DNA of 5,717 nucleotides from DASTDH01 sp035601575 (lineage in GTDB: Bacteria; Verrucomicrobiota; Verrucomicrobiia; Chthoniobacterales; JAFAMB01). The stretch covers positions 1-5,717 of the forward strand of contig DATNNZ010000210.1 of assembly GCA_035601575.1 (NCBI GenBank). Reading direction: 5' to 3'. Of this stretch, positions 1-4,981 are shown piece by piece (position 1 is the stretch's first letter; each line of letters starts with the position of its first letter). The position numbers and the translations under genes were made by a program. The notes under the pieces are model-generated. The model worked only from the letters and a program-made list of their open reading frames with translations. It did no database searches and was not told where the DNA came from.

Positions 1-480
1 AATAGCGAGCCGCCGACACCCCCAACCCTCAGTTCAGCATCCACAGACAACATCGCGGAGCGGAGTTCTGGCACGTTCAAGCCATAGAGCGGTGGCAGCA
101 CTGTCCGACTTGAATCGAAGCCGAAGACTCGGCCGCAACCCGCGCGACCAGGCTCGGCTCTAGATAGATGAGAAGGTCTTCCTTGCTCCCCTGCCAACGC
201 ACCAGCTGGGAACTCCCGGCCGGCACCACCGCGATCGAACCGGCGGCAGGCAGCATGTCCCGCTTCACCCCCTCATACCGCACGTCCAGCTTTTCCGGAG
301 GCCGGCTAAGCAAGACCAGGCAATGATAAGATACCGGGGGCAAAGTAATTTCGAAACTGGCAGAATCGGTACGATACGAACCGCTTCCGGCCCCTTCCAT
401 CCCATCCTGTAGCTCGTCGTGCACGGCGCAAACGGGACGAACTTTTGCAGCGCCTCGAGTTCTTTGACACTCTTTTCCAT
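1..480 (-). pseudogene. AraC-family transcriptional regulator, N-terminal part, two frameshifts, runs off left edge
   Basis: This encodes the N-terminal cupin-like sensor region of an AraC-type regulator; the helix-turn-helix DNA-binding half would lie beyond position 1. Three reading frames must be joined. Piece one starts at ATG 480-478 (MEKSVKELEALQKFVPF) and reaches the GWKGPEA motif at 402-382. Piece two (about 379-122) reads SYRTDSASFEITLPPVSYHC, then RPPEKLDVRYEGVKRD, VVPAGS and LLIYLEPSLVARVAAES. Piece three (119 to 1) reads FDSSRTVLPPLYGLNVPELR and AMLSVDAELRVGGVGGSL with no stop before the edge. Each junction (near 380 and near 120) needs one restored base. Family members of about 300 aa, as I remember them, carry the same blocks in this order. 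The start is chosen by resemblance to that family; no clear RBS precedes it. It could be a true pseudogene or a functional gene with sequence errors. Confidence 0.72.
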
Positions 481-678
481 TTGTCGTATAACCGTCACAA
501 GCCTTGCCGACGCAAAGCCTGTTACCATCTGCATCATCTGTTCAGAGTCTATTTCCCAAACGGGTAGTCTTTTCCTATCCGATCGGACAATGTCCCGATC
601 GCTCGAAAACGGTAGTTCCTCGATACACCGACCTCGCCAAGAGGTGTGGACCACTGTAGCAGCAGAAACCCGAAAAAT

Positions 679-699
679 CTGGCGTCAAAACTGGCGTCA
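679..699 (+). repeat. Two direct copies of CTGGCGTCA, 12-bp period
   Basis: CTGGCGTCA occurs at 679-687 and again at 691-699, separated by AAA. The second copy is followed by GAA, so the period is 12 bp. It lies about 30 bp upstream of the tRNA-like fragment. Iterated short sites beside an attachment site can be recombinase arm-type binding sites, but two copies are too few to argue for that here. Confidence 0.5.
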
Positions 700-725
700 G
701 AAGCTCAATCTCTCTCGTAAAACGC

Positions 726-771
726 TCGCCCTCTCAAGGCCGGTGCACGGGTTCGAGTCCCGTGCGCGCTG
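726..771 (+). other. tRNA 3'-half-like fragment, possible attachment-site remnant
   Basis: The segment has a perfect TpsiC arm: GCACGGG (745-751), loop TTCGAGT (752-758), CCCGTGC (759-765). GCGCGCT (764-770) then fits an acceptor 3' strand and G771 a discriminator. Upstream, CTCTCAA (731-737) can be read as an anticodon loop with anticodon CTC, flanked by an imperfect stem, TCGCC against GGCCG. No D arm is visible and no AGCGCGC-like 5' acceptor strand lies within about 80 bases upstream, and CCA is not encoded, so this is not a complete tRNA. A tRNA 3' part without its 5' part is the classic scar of tyrosine-integrase elements inserting at tRNA genes; that origin is inferred. Confidence 0.45.
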
Positions 772-961
772 CTCTAGAGCCAAAACGGTGGAACCACTAA
801 GGACCCATGCCGCGCAAGAACCGGGAAGATTCCCGCTTCTCCGAAGTAAGGACAAGATCACGGTTCGGGTAAAGCGAGAAACGGATCTGAAAGACGGCGG
901 TTCGAGTCCATCCTCAGTTGCTCACGAGTCCACCATGTGGTGGAACTAAATGAAGAATTAT

Positions 962-983
962 AAGATAAACGGCGCGTTATCTT
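962..983. repeat. AT-rich inverted repeat AAGATAA / TTATCTT
   Basis: AAGATAA (962-968) and TTATCTT (977-983) are exact inverted copies around an 8-base spacer; with one bulged A the arms extend to AAGATAA-CG/CGTTATCTT. A third related copy, AAAGATA (about 1000-1007), can pair instead with TATCTTT (978-984), so two mutually exclusive hairpins are possible. The block is far richer in A/T than its surroundings. It could be a protein-binding site or an mRNA structure. There is no adjacent T-run of terminator type. Confidence 0.35.
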
Positions 984-1008
984 TAAATCATAACATTCTA
1001 AAAGATAG

Positions 1009-1323
1009 TTAACAATAGTATTGCAAAGCCCCCGACTCCATAACAATGTCCACGCTCCCCAGCCTGAGAAGAGAAGCAGCGCAGGTTGGGAACACAAGTA
1101 TGAACGATGCTATACACGATGTGCCAGACGTTGACAGAGGGCTTGCTACGGAGTCCGCGGGTATATTGGTATTGCACTCATGGGCCGAAACTACACTTGG
1201 ACCAGAGCGAACTATGATCCGCCACAGCTTCTCGATCCACTCTTGTCGGTAGTCATACTCGTAAGCAACCATAAAACTTCGAGAAGGGTATGGGAGAAGC
1301 TCAGCGATCAGGTCGAGAGTCAT
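1009..1323 (-). CDS. Hypothetical protein, 104 aa
   Basis: I do not recognise this protein. The first 45 residues look protein-like, with MTLDLIAELLPYPSRSF followed by a Tyr- and Trp-containing acidic stretch (YEYDYRQEWIEKLWRIIVR). The second half is Ser/Thr/Cys-rich and less convincing, which could mean that the real protein is shorter or that the frame is lost partway. An in-frame TAA lies nine codons upstream of the ATG. GGAGA is present but about 16 bases from the start, too far for a good RBS. There is no conserved neighbour to support it. It may be an orphan gene, a remnant or a chance ORF. Confidence 0.3.
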   Translation of the reverse strand: MTLDLIAELLPYPSRSFMVAYEYDYRQEWIEKLWRIIVRSGPSVVSAHECNTNIPADSVASPLSTSGTSCIASFILVFPTCAASLLRLGSVDIVMESGALQYYC

Positions 1324-1422
1324 AATGCCAGATAGTGGATTCTCCGATTACGGCGAATCTGAACTAGACGGGGATGAAAGAAACGCTCAGTGACTAGAGG
1401 CAAGACGATCGCACGAAAGCGA

Positions 1423-1623
1423 ATGTCCATGAAGCTTTTGGCTGCTAATTCCGCTGACACGTGGATAGGAAAATCACCGCACCGCGTTTTATACCACTGC
1501 ACCACGTCCCAAACGCGAATCAGTCAGGTCGTAATTCTAAAAAAAGACTACCAACATGAGCACTTTTTTATTCTGGATAACGGACTAAATCAGCCTGCTC
1601 ATGGTCACATACTTTTTAAATAA
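1423..1623 (+). CDS. Hypothetical protein, about 66 aa
   Basis: I do not recognise this protein. The frame is also open upstream to a GTG at 1390; ATG 1423 (MSMKLLAANSADTWIGK) or ATG 1429 is a plausible start, with only a weak GAAAG upstream. The product contains PHRVLYHCTTSQ and a C-terminal segment KKDYQHEHFFILDNGLNQP ending in ILFK. It has several aromatic and histidine residues and no evident membrane segment. Its TAA at 1621-1623 is 10 bases before the next ATG and touches that gene's RBS, so it may be the first gene of the cluster running to 2524. That spacing is the main support. Confidence 0.35.
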   Translation: MSMKLLAANSADTWIGKSPHRVLYHCTTSQTRISQVVILKKDYQHEHFFILDNGLNQPAHGHILFK

Positions 1624-1633
1624 GGAAGTGCAA

Positions 1634-1795
1634 ATGAACGAGTCTACAGATGAAAATGAGCAAGCCTTCGTTAGCGCCTGCGGAATATCAGACGTTCAGC
1701 CTCTCTCGGAAGCGGAGGAAATTGCCGACGGAATCGATCGATTGATCGGGGAAGGCGGAAAAGATTCTTCCGCGCAACTATCTTTGAAGGACTAA
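1634..1795 (+). CDS. Small acidic protein, 53 aa, unknown function
   Basis: The start is the ATG at 1634, with AAGGAAG (1622-1628) as an RBS five bases upstream; a longer in-frame start at 1601 lacks such a site. The product begins MNESTDENEQAFVSACG and continues with SEAEEIADGIDRLIGEGG. It is strongly acidic and probably helical in the middle, with a single cysteine and no membrane segment. I do not recognise a family. The next gene starts 12 bases after the stop, which suggests co-transcription. A peptide-precursor or antitoxin role is imaginable from size alone, but nothing in the sequence shows it. Confidence 0.5.
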   Translation: MNESTDENEQAFVSACGISDVQPLSEAEEIADGIDRLIGEGGKDSSAQLSLKD

Positions 1796-1807
1796 AGAGG
1801 CACCAGT

Positions 1808-2096
1808 ATGACATCGATTCACGCAAAGGTCCTATCGAACCGAGAAATACGACGACCAATATCGGCTCATTATCGAACTGGTGCCTTCCGAGTTTCTCGG
1901 CCCGTTCGAAAGACTGAGGTTCAAGAAAAATCCCTACTGCGGCTCCTTTGGCACTTCTTTGACCGAAAGCTGGCTTACGCTTGATTACCGCAAAGATCCT
2001 GGGTTCAAGGCAGGCGAAGCGTTTCCGCTTCGGAGGACCGGTTGGAACATGGAAGCTTGGCTGCAGAAGAGATTCGGCAAAACCACACTATTATGA
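1808..2096 (+). pseudogene. Unknown protein of about 95 aa, interrupted by one frameshift
   Basis: Translation starts at ATG 1808 after a good RBS (AAAGAGG at 1794-1800) and reads MTSIHAKVLSNREIRR. That frame stops at 1982-1984 as a 58-aa product. From about 1845 the next frame over carries a more protein-like sequence with no start of its own near there: YDDQYRLIIELVPSEFLG, then RFKKNPYCGSFGTSLTESWL and RTGWNMEAWLQKRFGK, ending at TGA 2094-2096. Removing one A from the AAA at 1845-1847 joins them into about 95 residues. The terminal TGA overlaps the ATG of the CBS gene (ATGA, 2093-2096), a typical coupled junction, which supports the second frame as the real C-terminus. The family is not recognised; Trp and Tyr are abundant and no signal peptide is evident. 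Confidence 0.5.
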
Positions 2097-2524
2097 AAAC
2101 CAAATCCGCCATCGGCCAGGTTGAAGAACTTGCGCCAAGAACGCTTAAAGAAATCGTGCACGGCGAGGCAAAAACTTTGCGCCCCGAGGCTTCGGTGCAG
2201 GAAGCTTGCGATGAGCTGCGATCTGAAGGGATGACCTGGTCTCCTGTGACCGATAAGAACGGCCATTTACTCGGTACGGTGTGTGAGAGTGAGTTGAACC
2301 GCAAAGTCGGGGGTTTCGGCCACGATCCAAAGATCGAACTCGCCCGAACGGGACTGAATCGCAAAACCGTCTATTGCTTTGAAGACCAAAGCATTGCTGA
2401 AGCTGAAAAACTGATGCGGGCAGGAAATCTCCTCCAACTACCGGTGGTGACTCATGAAAAGCGAATGGTCGGCATTGTCACGCTCGAAGATATCGTCCGA
2501 GAACTAAGAGCGACAAACAGCTAG
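2093..2524 (+). CDS. CBS-domain pair protein, 143 aa
   Basis: Two tandem CBS motifs form one Bateman module. The first spans about residues 17-70 (TLKEIVHGEAKTLRP, then SPVTDKNGHLLGTV). The second spans about 90-139 (SIAEAEKLMRAGNLLQLPVV, then GIVTLEDIVREL at 127-138). Such modules usually bind adenosyl nucleotides (AMP, ATP, SAM) and sense energy or nucleotide state. The protein has no other domain, so it is a stand-alone CBS protein, probably cytosolic. I chose ATG 2093 over an in-frame TTG at 2042 because 2093 overlaps the upstream stop as ATGA and starts just before the domain. The gene is intact, unlike several neighbours. Its specific ligand and partner cannot be read from the sequence. 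Confidence 0.88.
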   Translation: MKTKSAIGQVEELAPRTLKEIVHGEAKTLRPEASVQEACDELRSEGMTWSPVTDKNGHLLGTVCESELNRKVGGFGHDPKIELARTGLNRKTVYCFEDQSIAEAEKLMRAGNLLQLPVVTHEKRMVGIVTLEDIVRELRATNS

Positions 2525-2887
2525 TGATGCTCTCGGCGGGATTTAAAGTTTCAAGCAGCCGTAACCGTAACGAACGTGCTTCAGTCAAACAGCCGCGGTG
2601 GCGAGTCACCCGACCGGGCAGACGCTCTCATAGGTGCAATCATGATGCGCCTAGCCGCAGACCCTTGGCATTCGATCAAGCGGGCGGCCAAGCTGCGTCC
2701 GAGTTGATGCAGTGGTCGCTCCGACAAATGGAACGCAGCCGCTCTCCGTTCGCTGCGGAGCACATCGATTGGAATCGGGTTTGGTAGCAGAGGGAGCTTA
2801 CCAGTCTCGCCCACCTGCACCGCAATACGTCAAAGTGCGTACAGGCAAAGATGGACCTTTCGAGTTAGATTCGAATAAGATCAAGCC
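2525..2887. other. Mixed-frame stretch without a confident gene
   Basis: No single frame holds a convincing protein. Frame pieces that look coding follow each other: MMRLAADPWHSIKRAAKLRP from ATG 2642 (stop soon after), then SELMQWSLRQMERSRSPF in another plus frame up to TAG 2785-2787, then PQYVKVRTGKDGPFELDSN in the third plus frame up to TGA 2889-2891. This succession fits a small gene broken by indels, but I recognise no family in it. The minus-strand frame open over the same bases (2581-2820) is Arg-rich and unconvincing. Confidence 0.4.
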
Positions 2888-2891
2888 ATGA
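2769..2891 (+). CDS. Possible 40-aa ORF or C-terminal remnant coupled to the next gene
   Basis: A TTG at 2769 sits 8 bases after GGAG (2757-2760) and opens a frame reading GLVAEGAYQSRPPAPQYVKV and then RTGKDGPFELDSNKIKP. The frame is also open upstream to 2655, so this may be the end of a longer broken gene. The TGA at 2889-2891 overlaps the ATG of the following gene (ATGA). The codon choice near the end looks like real coding sequence. The function is unknown and the evidence is modest. Confidence 0.3.
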   Translation: MESGLVAEGAYQSRPPAPQYVKVRTGKDGPFELDSNKIKP

Positions 2892-3268
2892 GCGCAAGTA
2901 ACCTCTCCGATGATCAAATCACCGCAATCTTAAGCGACGAGTATCGACGCCTTCATGATATTTCTCCTCATGACGACGACGAGGCAAGGGACCTGGAGCA
3001 AGTAAAAAATGCCGTCAAAATAATGAAGGTTTTGCACGCCCAAAATCTGGCTAAGGCGCAAGGCGACCAAGAGATTTTGCGCGCACTACAAACCGAAATT
3101 GCGTCGGCGGACCTTCAGTTGGCAAAAGCGGAAGGGAATCCTTATCTTACCACTGATAGTCCGTTTGTATTCTGCCAGCGTATTCTCGATGCTCAAAAGC
3201 CACCGGAATCGGTCCCCCAGATCTCCGTCGAAGAGGCTCTAGAGCGACTCAGCAAAGGAAAACAATAG
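2888..3268 (+). CDS. Hypothetical charged helical protein, 126 aa
   Basis: I do not recognise a family. The protein begins MSASNLSDDQITAILSDEYR and has an acidic patch (HDDDEARDLEQ, about residues 28-38). A long probable helix or coiled coil follows (about 35-82: NAVKIMKVLHAQNLAKAQ and LRALQTEIASADLQLAKAEG). Then come a short segment with TDSPFVFCQRIL and an acidic tail with VEEALERLSKGKQ. It has no signal peptide or membrane segment, so it is probably cytosolic. The ATG has only a weak purine stretch upstream but overlaps the stop of the preceding frame. The PepSY gene starts 13 bases after its TAG, so the two are probably co-transcribed. The length and regular amino-acid use make a real gene likely. 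Confidence 0.6.
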   Translation: MSASNLSDDQITAILSDEYRRLHDISPHDDDEARDLEQVKNAVKIMKVLHAQNLAKAQGDQEILRALQTEIASADLQLAKAEGNPYLTTDSPFVFCQRILDAQKPPESVPQISVEEALERLSKGKQ

Positions 3269-3281
3269 GTGGATTTCTGTT

Positions 3282-3646
3282 ATGACTCACTTCATGAAGG
3301 TAGCGCAAAAATTGGTCATTGCATTTCTAGTCGGGATCGCATTAGCCGCCACTGGTTTTCAGGGGACGACTTTAGCCACCGATAACCCACCAGCATCGCC
3401 CAGTTTGCACGCTCGGGTTACGCGAGCACAGGCTGAAAGGGCTGCGCTGACGAAAGTTCCCGGTGGAAAGGTCAAGAGCGCAAAGCTTGCGGCCAACTGA
3501 TCTGGTCAATTGATATCGTCACACCTTTGACAAAGAAGATCGCGGCTGTCCAGGTTGACGCTCGAAGCGGCAAGGTGCTCTCAAAACTGGCGCAGACTCC
3601 AGGTGATCGGGCAGAGGAATCCGTGGGCGCACAGAAAAAGAAATAG
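3282..3646 (+). pseudogene. PepSY-domain secreted protein, interrupted by one frameshift
   Basis: PepSY domains are small periplasmic or surface modules, some acting as peptidase inhibitors or metal-linked accessory proteins. ATG 3282 follows AGGTGG (3267-3272). The N-terminus has a signal peptide: basic MTHFMKVAQK, a hydrophobic core LVIAFLVGIALAATGF, and a likely cleavage after about residue 32 (TTLA). The domain starts with ARVTRAQAERAALTKVPGGK and VKSAKL, after which this frame stops at 3498-3500. The rest lies in another frame from TGC 3488: CGQLIWSIDIVTPLTKKIAA, VQVDARSGKVLSKL, and a lysine-rich end at TAG 3644-3646. This is the canonical second half, GQLIWS..DIV and QVDA.SGKV. About three residues between KL and the GQLIW block seem missing, so either one or about ten bases were lost near 3486. 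Intact, it would be about 121-124 aa. Confidence 0.78.
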
Positions 3647-3826
3647 TTTGGCAGCCGGAAAGACTGCGCAGCGCGAACTGGTTCGGGTATCTGCGCTCTA
3701 ACCACCACAAGCTTGGAATCACGTTCCGCGGCGCGTGTTTCCGAACGTTCGCGATGTGATACTCACGCAGAAAATCTTCGCGCGCTCCTTCGGCTGTCTG
3801 TGACCGCATTTGGAAGTCAGTTTATG
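3647..3826. other. Short intergenic stretch, nothing recognised
   Basis: This lies between the ends of two convergent genes. Short open frames exist on both strands but none has a start with RBS and a protein-like sequence. No strong terminator for the PepSY gene was seen. Confidence 0.35.
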
Positions 3827-3850
3827 AAAAAAATGAGAAAAGTCACTCAT
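3827..3850 (-). terminator. Weak intrinsic-terminator-like hairpin
   Basis: Read on the minus strand, ATGAG (3850-3846) pairs with CTCAT (3837-3833) over an 8-base loop and is followed directly by a run of T (3833-3827). The stem is only five pairs and includes the stop codon of the minus-strand gene, so termination may be inefficient. Position and strand are right for the end of the 3847-4062 gene. Confidence 0.3.
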
Positions 3851-4062
3851 ACTCCTGTAGTTCTGAGGATTGCTGTGACTTGGTCGCGAGGACCGGCCAC
3901 CAGAATGATGCAATCGCCTATGCGCTTGATGACAGCTCGGTCTACTCCTAGGACCATTTCGATATCGTAATTTTGGTTGTGCTTGATCTCGCTCGCGATC
4001 TTATCGACCAGGATCGTGCTGAACTTCTGGGGTTTGGTTCCAACGGGCAATTTGGGATTCAT
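3847..4062 (-). CDS. Hypothetical protein, 71 aa
   Basis: I do not recognise a family. The ATG at 4062-4060 is preceded by GCGAGG on the minus strand, about 8 bases away, a good RBS. The product begins MNPKLPVGTKPQKFSTILVD, has a mixed helix/strand pattern, and contains IGDCIILVAGPRDQVTAIL near its C-terminus. It has no membrane segment or signal peptide and one cysteine. The balanced composition is better than that of the plus-strand frame over the same bases (MKKMRKVTHTPVVLR from 3824), so I prefer the minus strand. It is the only well-supported complete minus-strand gene here and is convergent with the PepSY gene. Confidence 0.5.
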   Translation of the reverse strand: MNPKLPVGTKPQKFSTILVDKIASEIKHNQNYDIEMVLGVDRAVIKRIGDCIILVAGPRDQVTAILRTTGV

Positions 4063-4416
4063 CTGGTTTGCCTCGCAAAGGGTGTTCTGAAGTTTGGCTT
4101 TGCTGGTTGCCCATAAACTTACGTTATTTTTCTTACTTTATTGGTTTCTTTATCCGGCCTCCACTGCGGTTGGTTCCAGTTCCACCACTGCGGGACGACT
4201 AGTTCATCCACCTATTTACTCGGGGTTAAATTGCGTGATGCTCTGGTGCGATCAACGATTTGGATCGAGCGGATTTAGGGCCTAGATTAACTTCCGAAAC
4301 TCGAGCGGATCGAATTTTTGACAGGCAGGGGCACAAACCTGGATGGTTTTGGCTTTTGATCATCCGTTGAAAGCAATTCGGATCTTGGCGGAAAGGCGAG
4401 TGACGAGACCTGTAGT
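4063..4416. other. Intergenic stretch between divergent genes, with short direct repeats
   Basis: This lies between a minus-strand gene and the BFN fragment and should hold both promoters. It contains CCACTGCGG twice (4161-4169 and 4185-4193) and TCGAGCGGAT twice (4265-4274 and 4301-4310). TTGACA at 4318-4323 matches a -35 element, but no good -10 follows at 16-18 bases. A frame ending at 4418-4420 reads MVLAFDHPLKAIRILAERRV from ATG 4343 and overlaps the next start as ATGA; at 25 aa it could be chance. Confidence 0.35.
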
Positions 4417-4630
4417 ATGAGTAAGCCCGTTGTCGAAGTGCAGATCCGCGGCTTAGCTGCGACGAGCGGCGTCTGCGCGGTTTTTCTTGGCAACGAGGAA
4501 AAAGTTTTCGTGATTTACGTTGAGCAGAGCGTTGGGTCTGGCGATCGCGCTGTTCAAGCAAGGCACGCAAAAGGAGCGACCGCTCACTTCCGAACACGGA
4601 AAAGTCGCGACCATTGGAAACGTCAACTAG
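4417..4630 (+). pseudogene. Bifunctional nuclease (BFN/DUF151) domain fragment, frameshifted and truncated
   Basis: The first 39 residues match the start of BFN-domain proteins (Pfam BFN_dom, formerly DUF151): MSKPVVEVQIRGLAATSG, then CAVFLGNEEKVFVIYVEQSV. The family core continues in another frame as GLAIALFKQGTQKERPLT. Removing one G from GGG (4534-4536) joins the two. After the ERPLT motif the family normally has a histidine-containing HDLI segment and about 70 more residues; here the frame reads SEHGKVATIGNVN and stops at 4628-4630, and I find no HDLI in any frame. So the gene is frameshifted and also lacks its C-terminal half. Intact relatives of about 130-160 aa are linked to nuclease activity in plants and bacteria. 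The uncorrected frame runs on to TGA 4669-4671 as an 84-aa product. Confidence 0.75.
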
Positions 4631-4667
4631 GGAAAACGGTCGAATTGGGAGATCGGAGCCAGGAAGG

Positions 4668-4823
4668 GTGAGGAATGCGCTCGGTGAATTGAGCCAACCA
4701 TTAACCGATCAAGAAATTAAGGAGTTGCTCGAACACGCGGATTTAACGGGGGAACAGCGGCAGCGTATCGCCGAAGAGTTGCGCAGTCGGGCTGAACGCG
4801 AAGAGAAGGACGAAAAGACGTAA
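4668..4823 (+). CDS. Small charged helical protein, 51 aa
   Basis: The GTG start at 4668 follows GGAG (4654-4657); the frame is also open upstream to a TTG at 4614. The product contains LSQPLTDQEIKELLEHADLT and GEQRQRIAEELRSRAEREEK. It is almost all predicted helix, rich in Glu and Arg, and lacks cysteine and membrane segments. I recognise no family. It follows the broken BFN gene and could be a separate small gene or the tail of a larger one lost to rearrangement. Confidence 0.38.
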   Translation: MRNALGELSQPLTDQEIKELLEHADLTGEQRQRIAEELRSRAEREEKDEKT

Positions 4824-4845
4824 GGTCGTTCCGCCGATAAATCGC

Positions 4846-4866
4846 TTTTGACACGGCGTGTCAAAA
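4846..4866. promoter_or_regulatory. Perfect 9-3-9 palindrome, probable operator
   Basis: TTTTGACAC (4846-4854), spacer GGC, and GTGTCAAAA (4858-4866) form a perfect inverted repeat. A third half-site, TGACAC, follows at 4870-4875. TGACAC-n3-GTGTCA sites with odd spacing resemble operators of dimeric regulators such as the TetR family. There is no T-run after it and the stem is A/T-rich, so a terminator is unlikely. It lies 23 bases after the upstream stop and about 115 bases before the ATG at 4982. The binding protein is not in the window. Confidence 0.5.
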
Positions 4867-4981
4867 ATCTGACACTGTGCAAGCTCTCCGGCTAAAGCAT
4901 GACAAAAATTTGGGCGGTAGGAGACTCAGGAATCCGATCGCTAACCGTCCACGAGCGAGATTTTGAAAGCGTGTGCCGACA

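Larger units (their letters stand above)
481..1008. other. Gene-poor stretch with repeats and a tRNA-like fragment
   Basis: A plus-strand frame is open across much of this stretch, but its translation is Ser/Arg-rich, runs through a tRNA-like sequence and resembles no family I know, so I do not call it a gene. Visible here are two CTGGCGTCA direct repeats (679-687 and 691-699), a tRNA 3'-half-like segment, the 10-bp palindrome GCTCTAGAGC (771-780), the palindrome TCCACCATGTGGTGGA (929-944) and an AT-rich block with inverted repeats (about 950-1020). The composition and content fit an intergenic region next to an old insertion boundary. Confidence 0.5.

Noticed and set aside
888..924. Second tRNA-like T-loop (GGCGG TTCGAGT CCATC)
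   Set aside because: The stem has mismatches, there is no anticodon arm or 5' acceptor partner, and the match rests on one short loop motif.
419..949. Plus-strand open frame of 176 codons
   Set aside because: It is antisense to the AraC N-terminus and runs through the tRNA-like fragment; its Ser/Arg-rich translation has no family resemblance.
1320..1505. Minus-strand ORF of 61 aa
   Set aside because: GTG start without RBS, opposite a plus-strand frame whose stop is well placed before the next gene's RBS; neither is strong, but the plus strand has context.
2581..2820. Minus-strand ORF of 79 aa
   Set aside because: Arg/Ala/Ser-rich, no RBS, and plus-strand pieces in the same place look more like coding sequence.
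3824..3970. Plus-strand ORF starting MKKMRKVTHTPVVLR with GGAAG upstream
   Set aside because: The minus-strand frame over the same bases is longer, has a better RBS and a more balanced composition.
4094..4285. TTG-started ORF of 63 aa with a hydrophobic segment (LTLFFLLYWFLY)
   Set aside because: No RBS, rare start, a T-rich stretch explains the hydrophobic run, and the rest is not protein-like.
4318..4346. Promoter from TTGACA upstream of the BFN gene
   Set aside because: No acceptable -10 hexamer at 16-18 bases spacing.
4226..4597. Minus-strand open frame of 123 codons
   Set aside because: It is antisense to the recognisable BFN-domain sequence and is Arg/Ser-rich, as expected for a shadow frame.
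4846..4866. Palindrome as intrinsic terminator
   Set aside because: A/T-rich stem with a 3-base loop and no T-run after it; an operator fits better.
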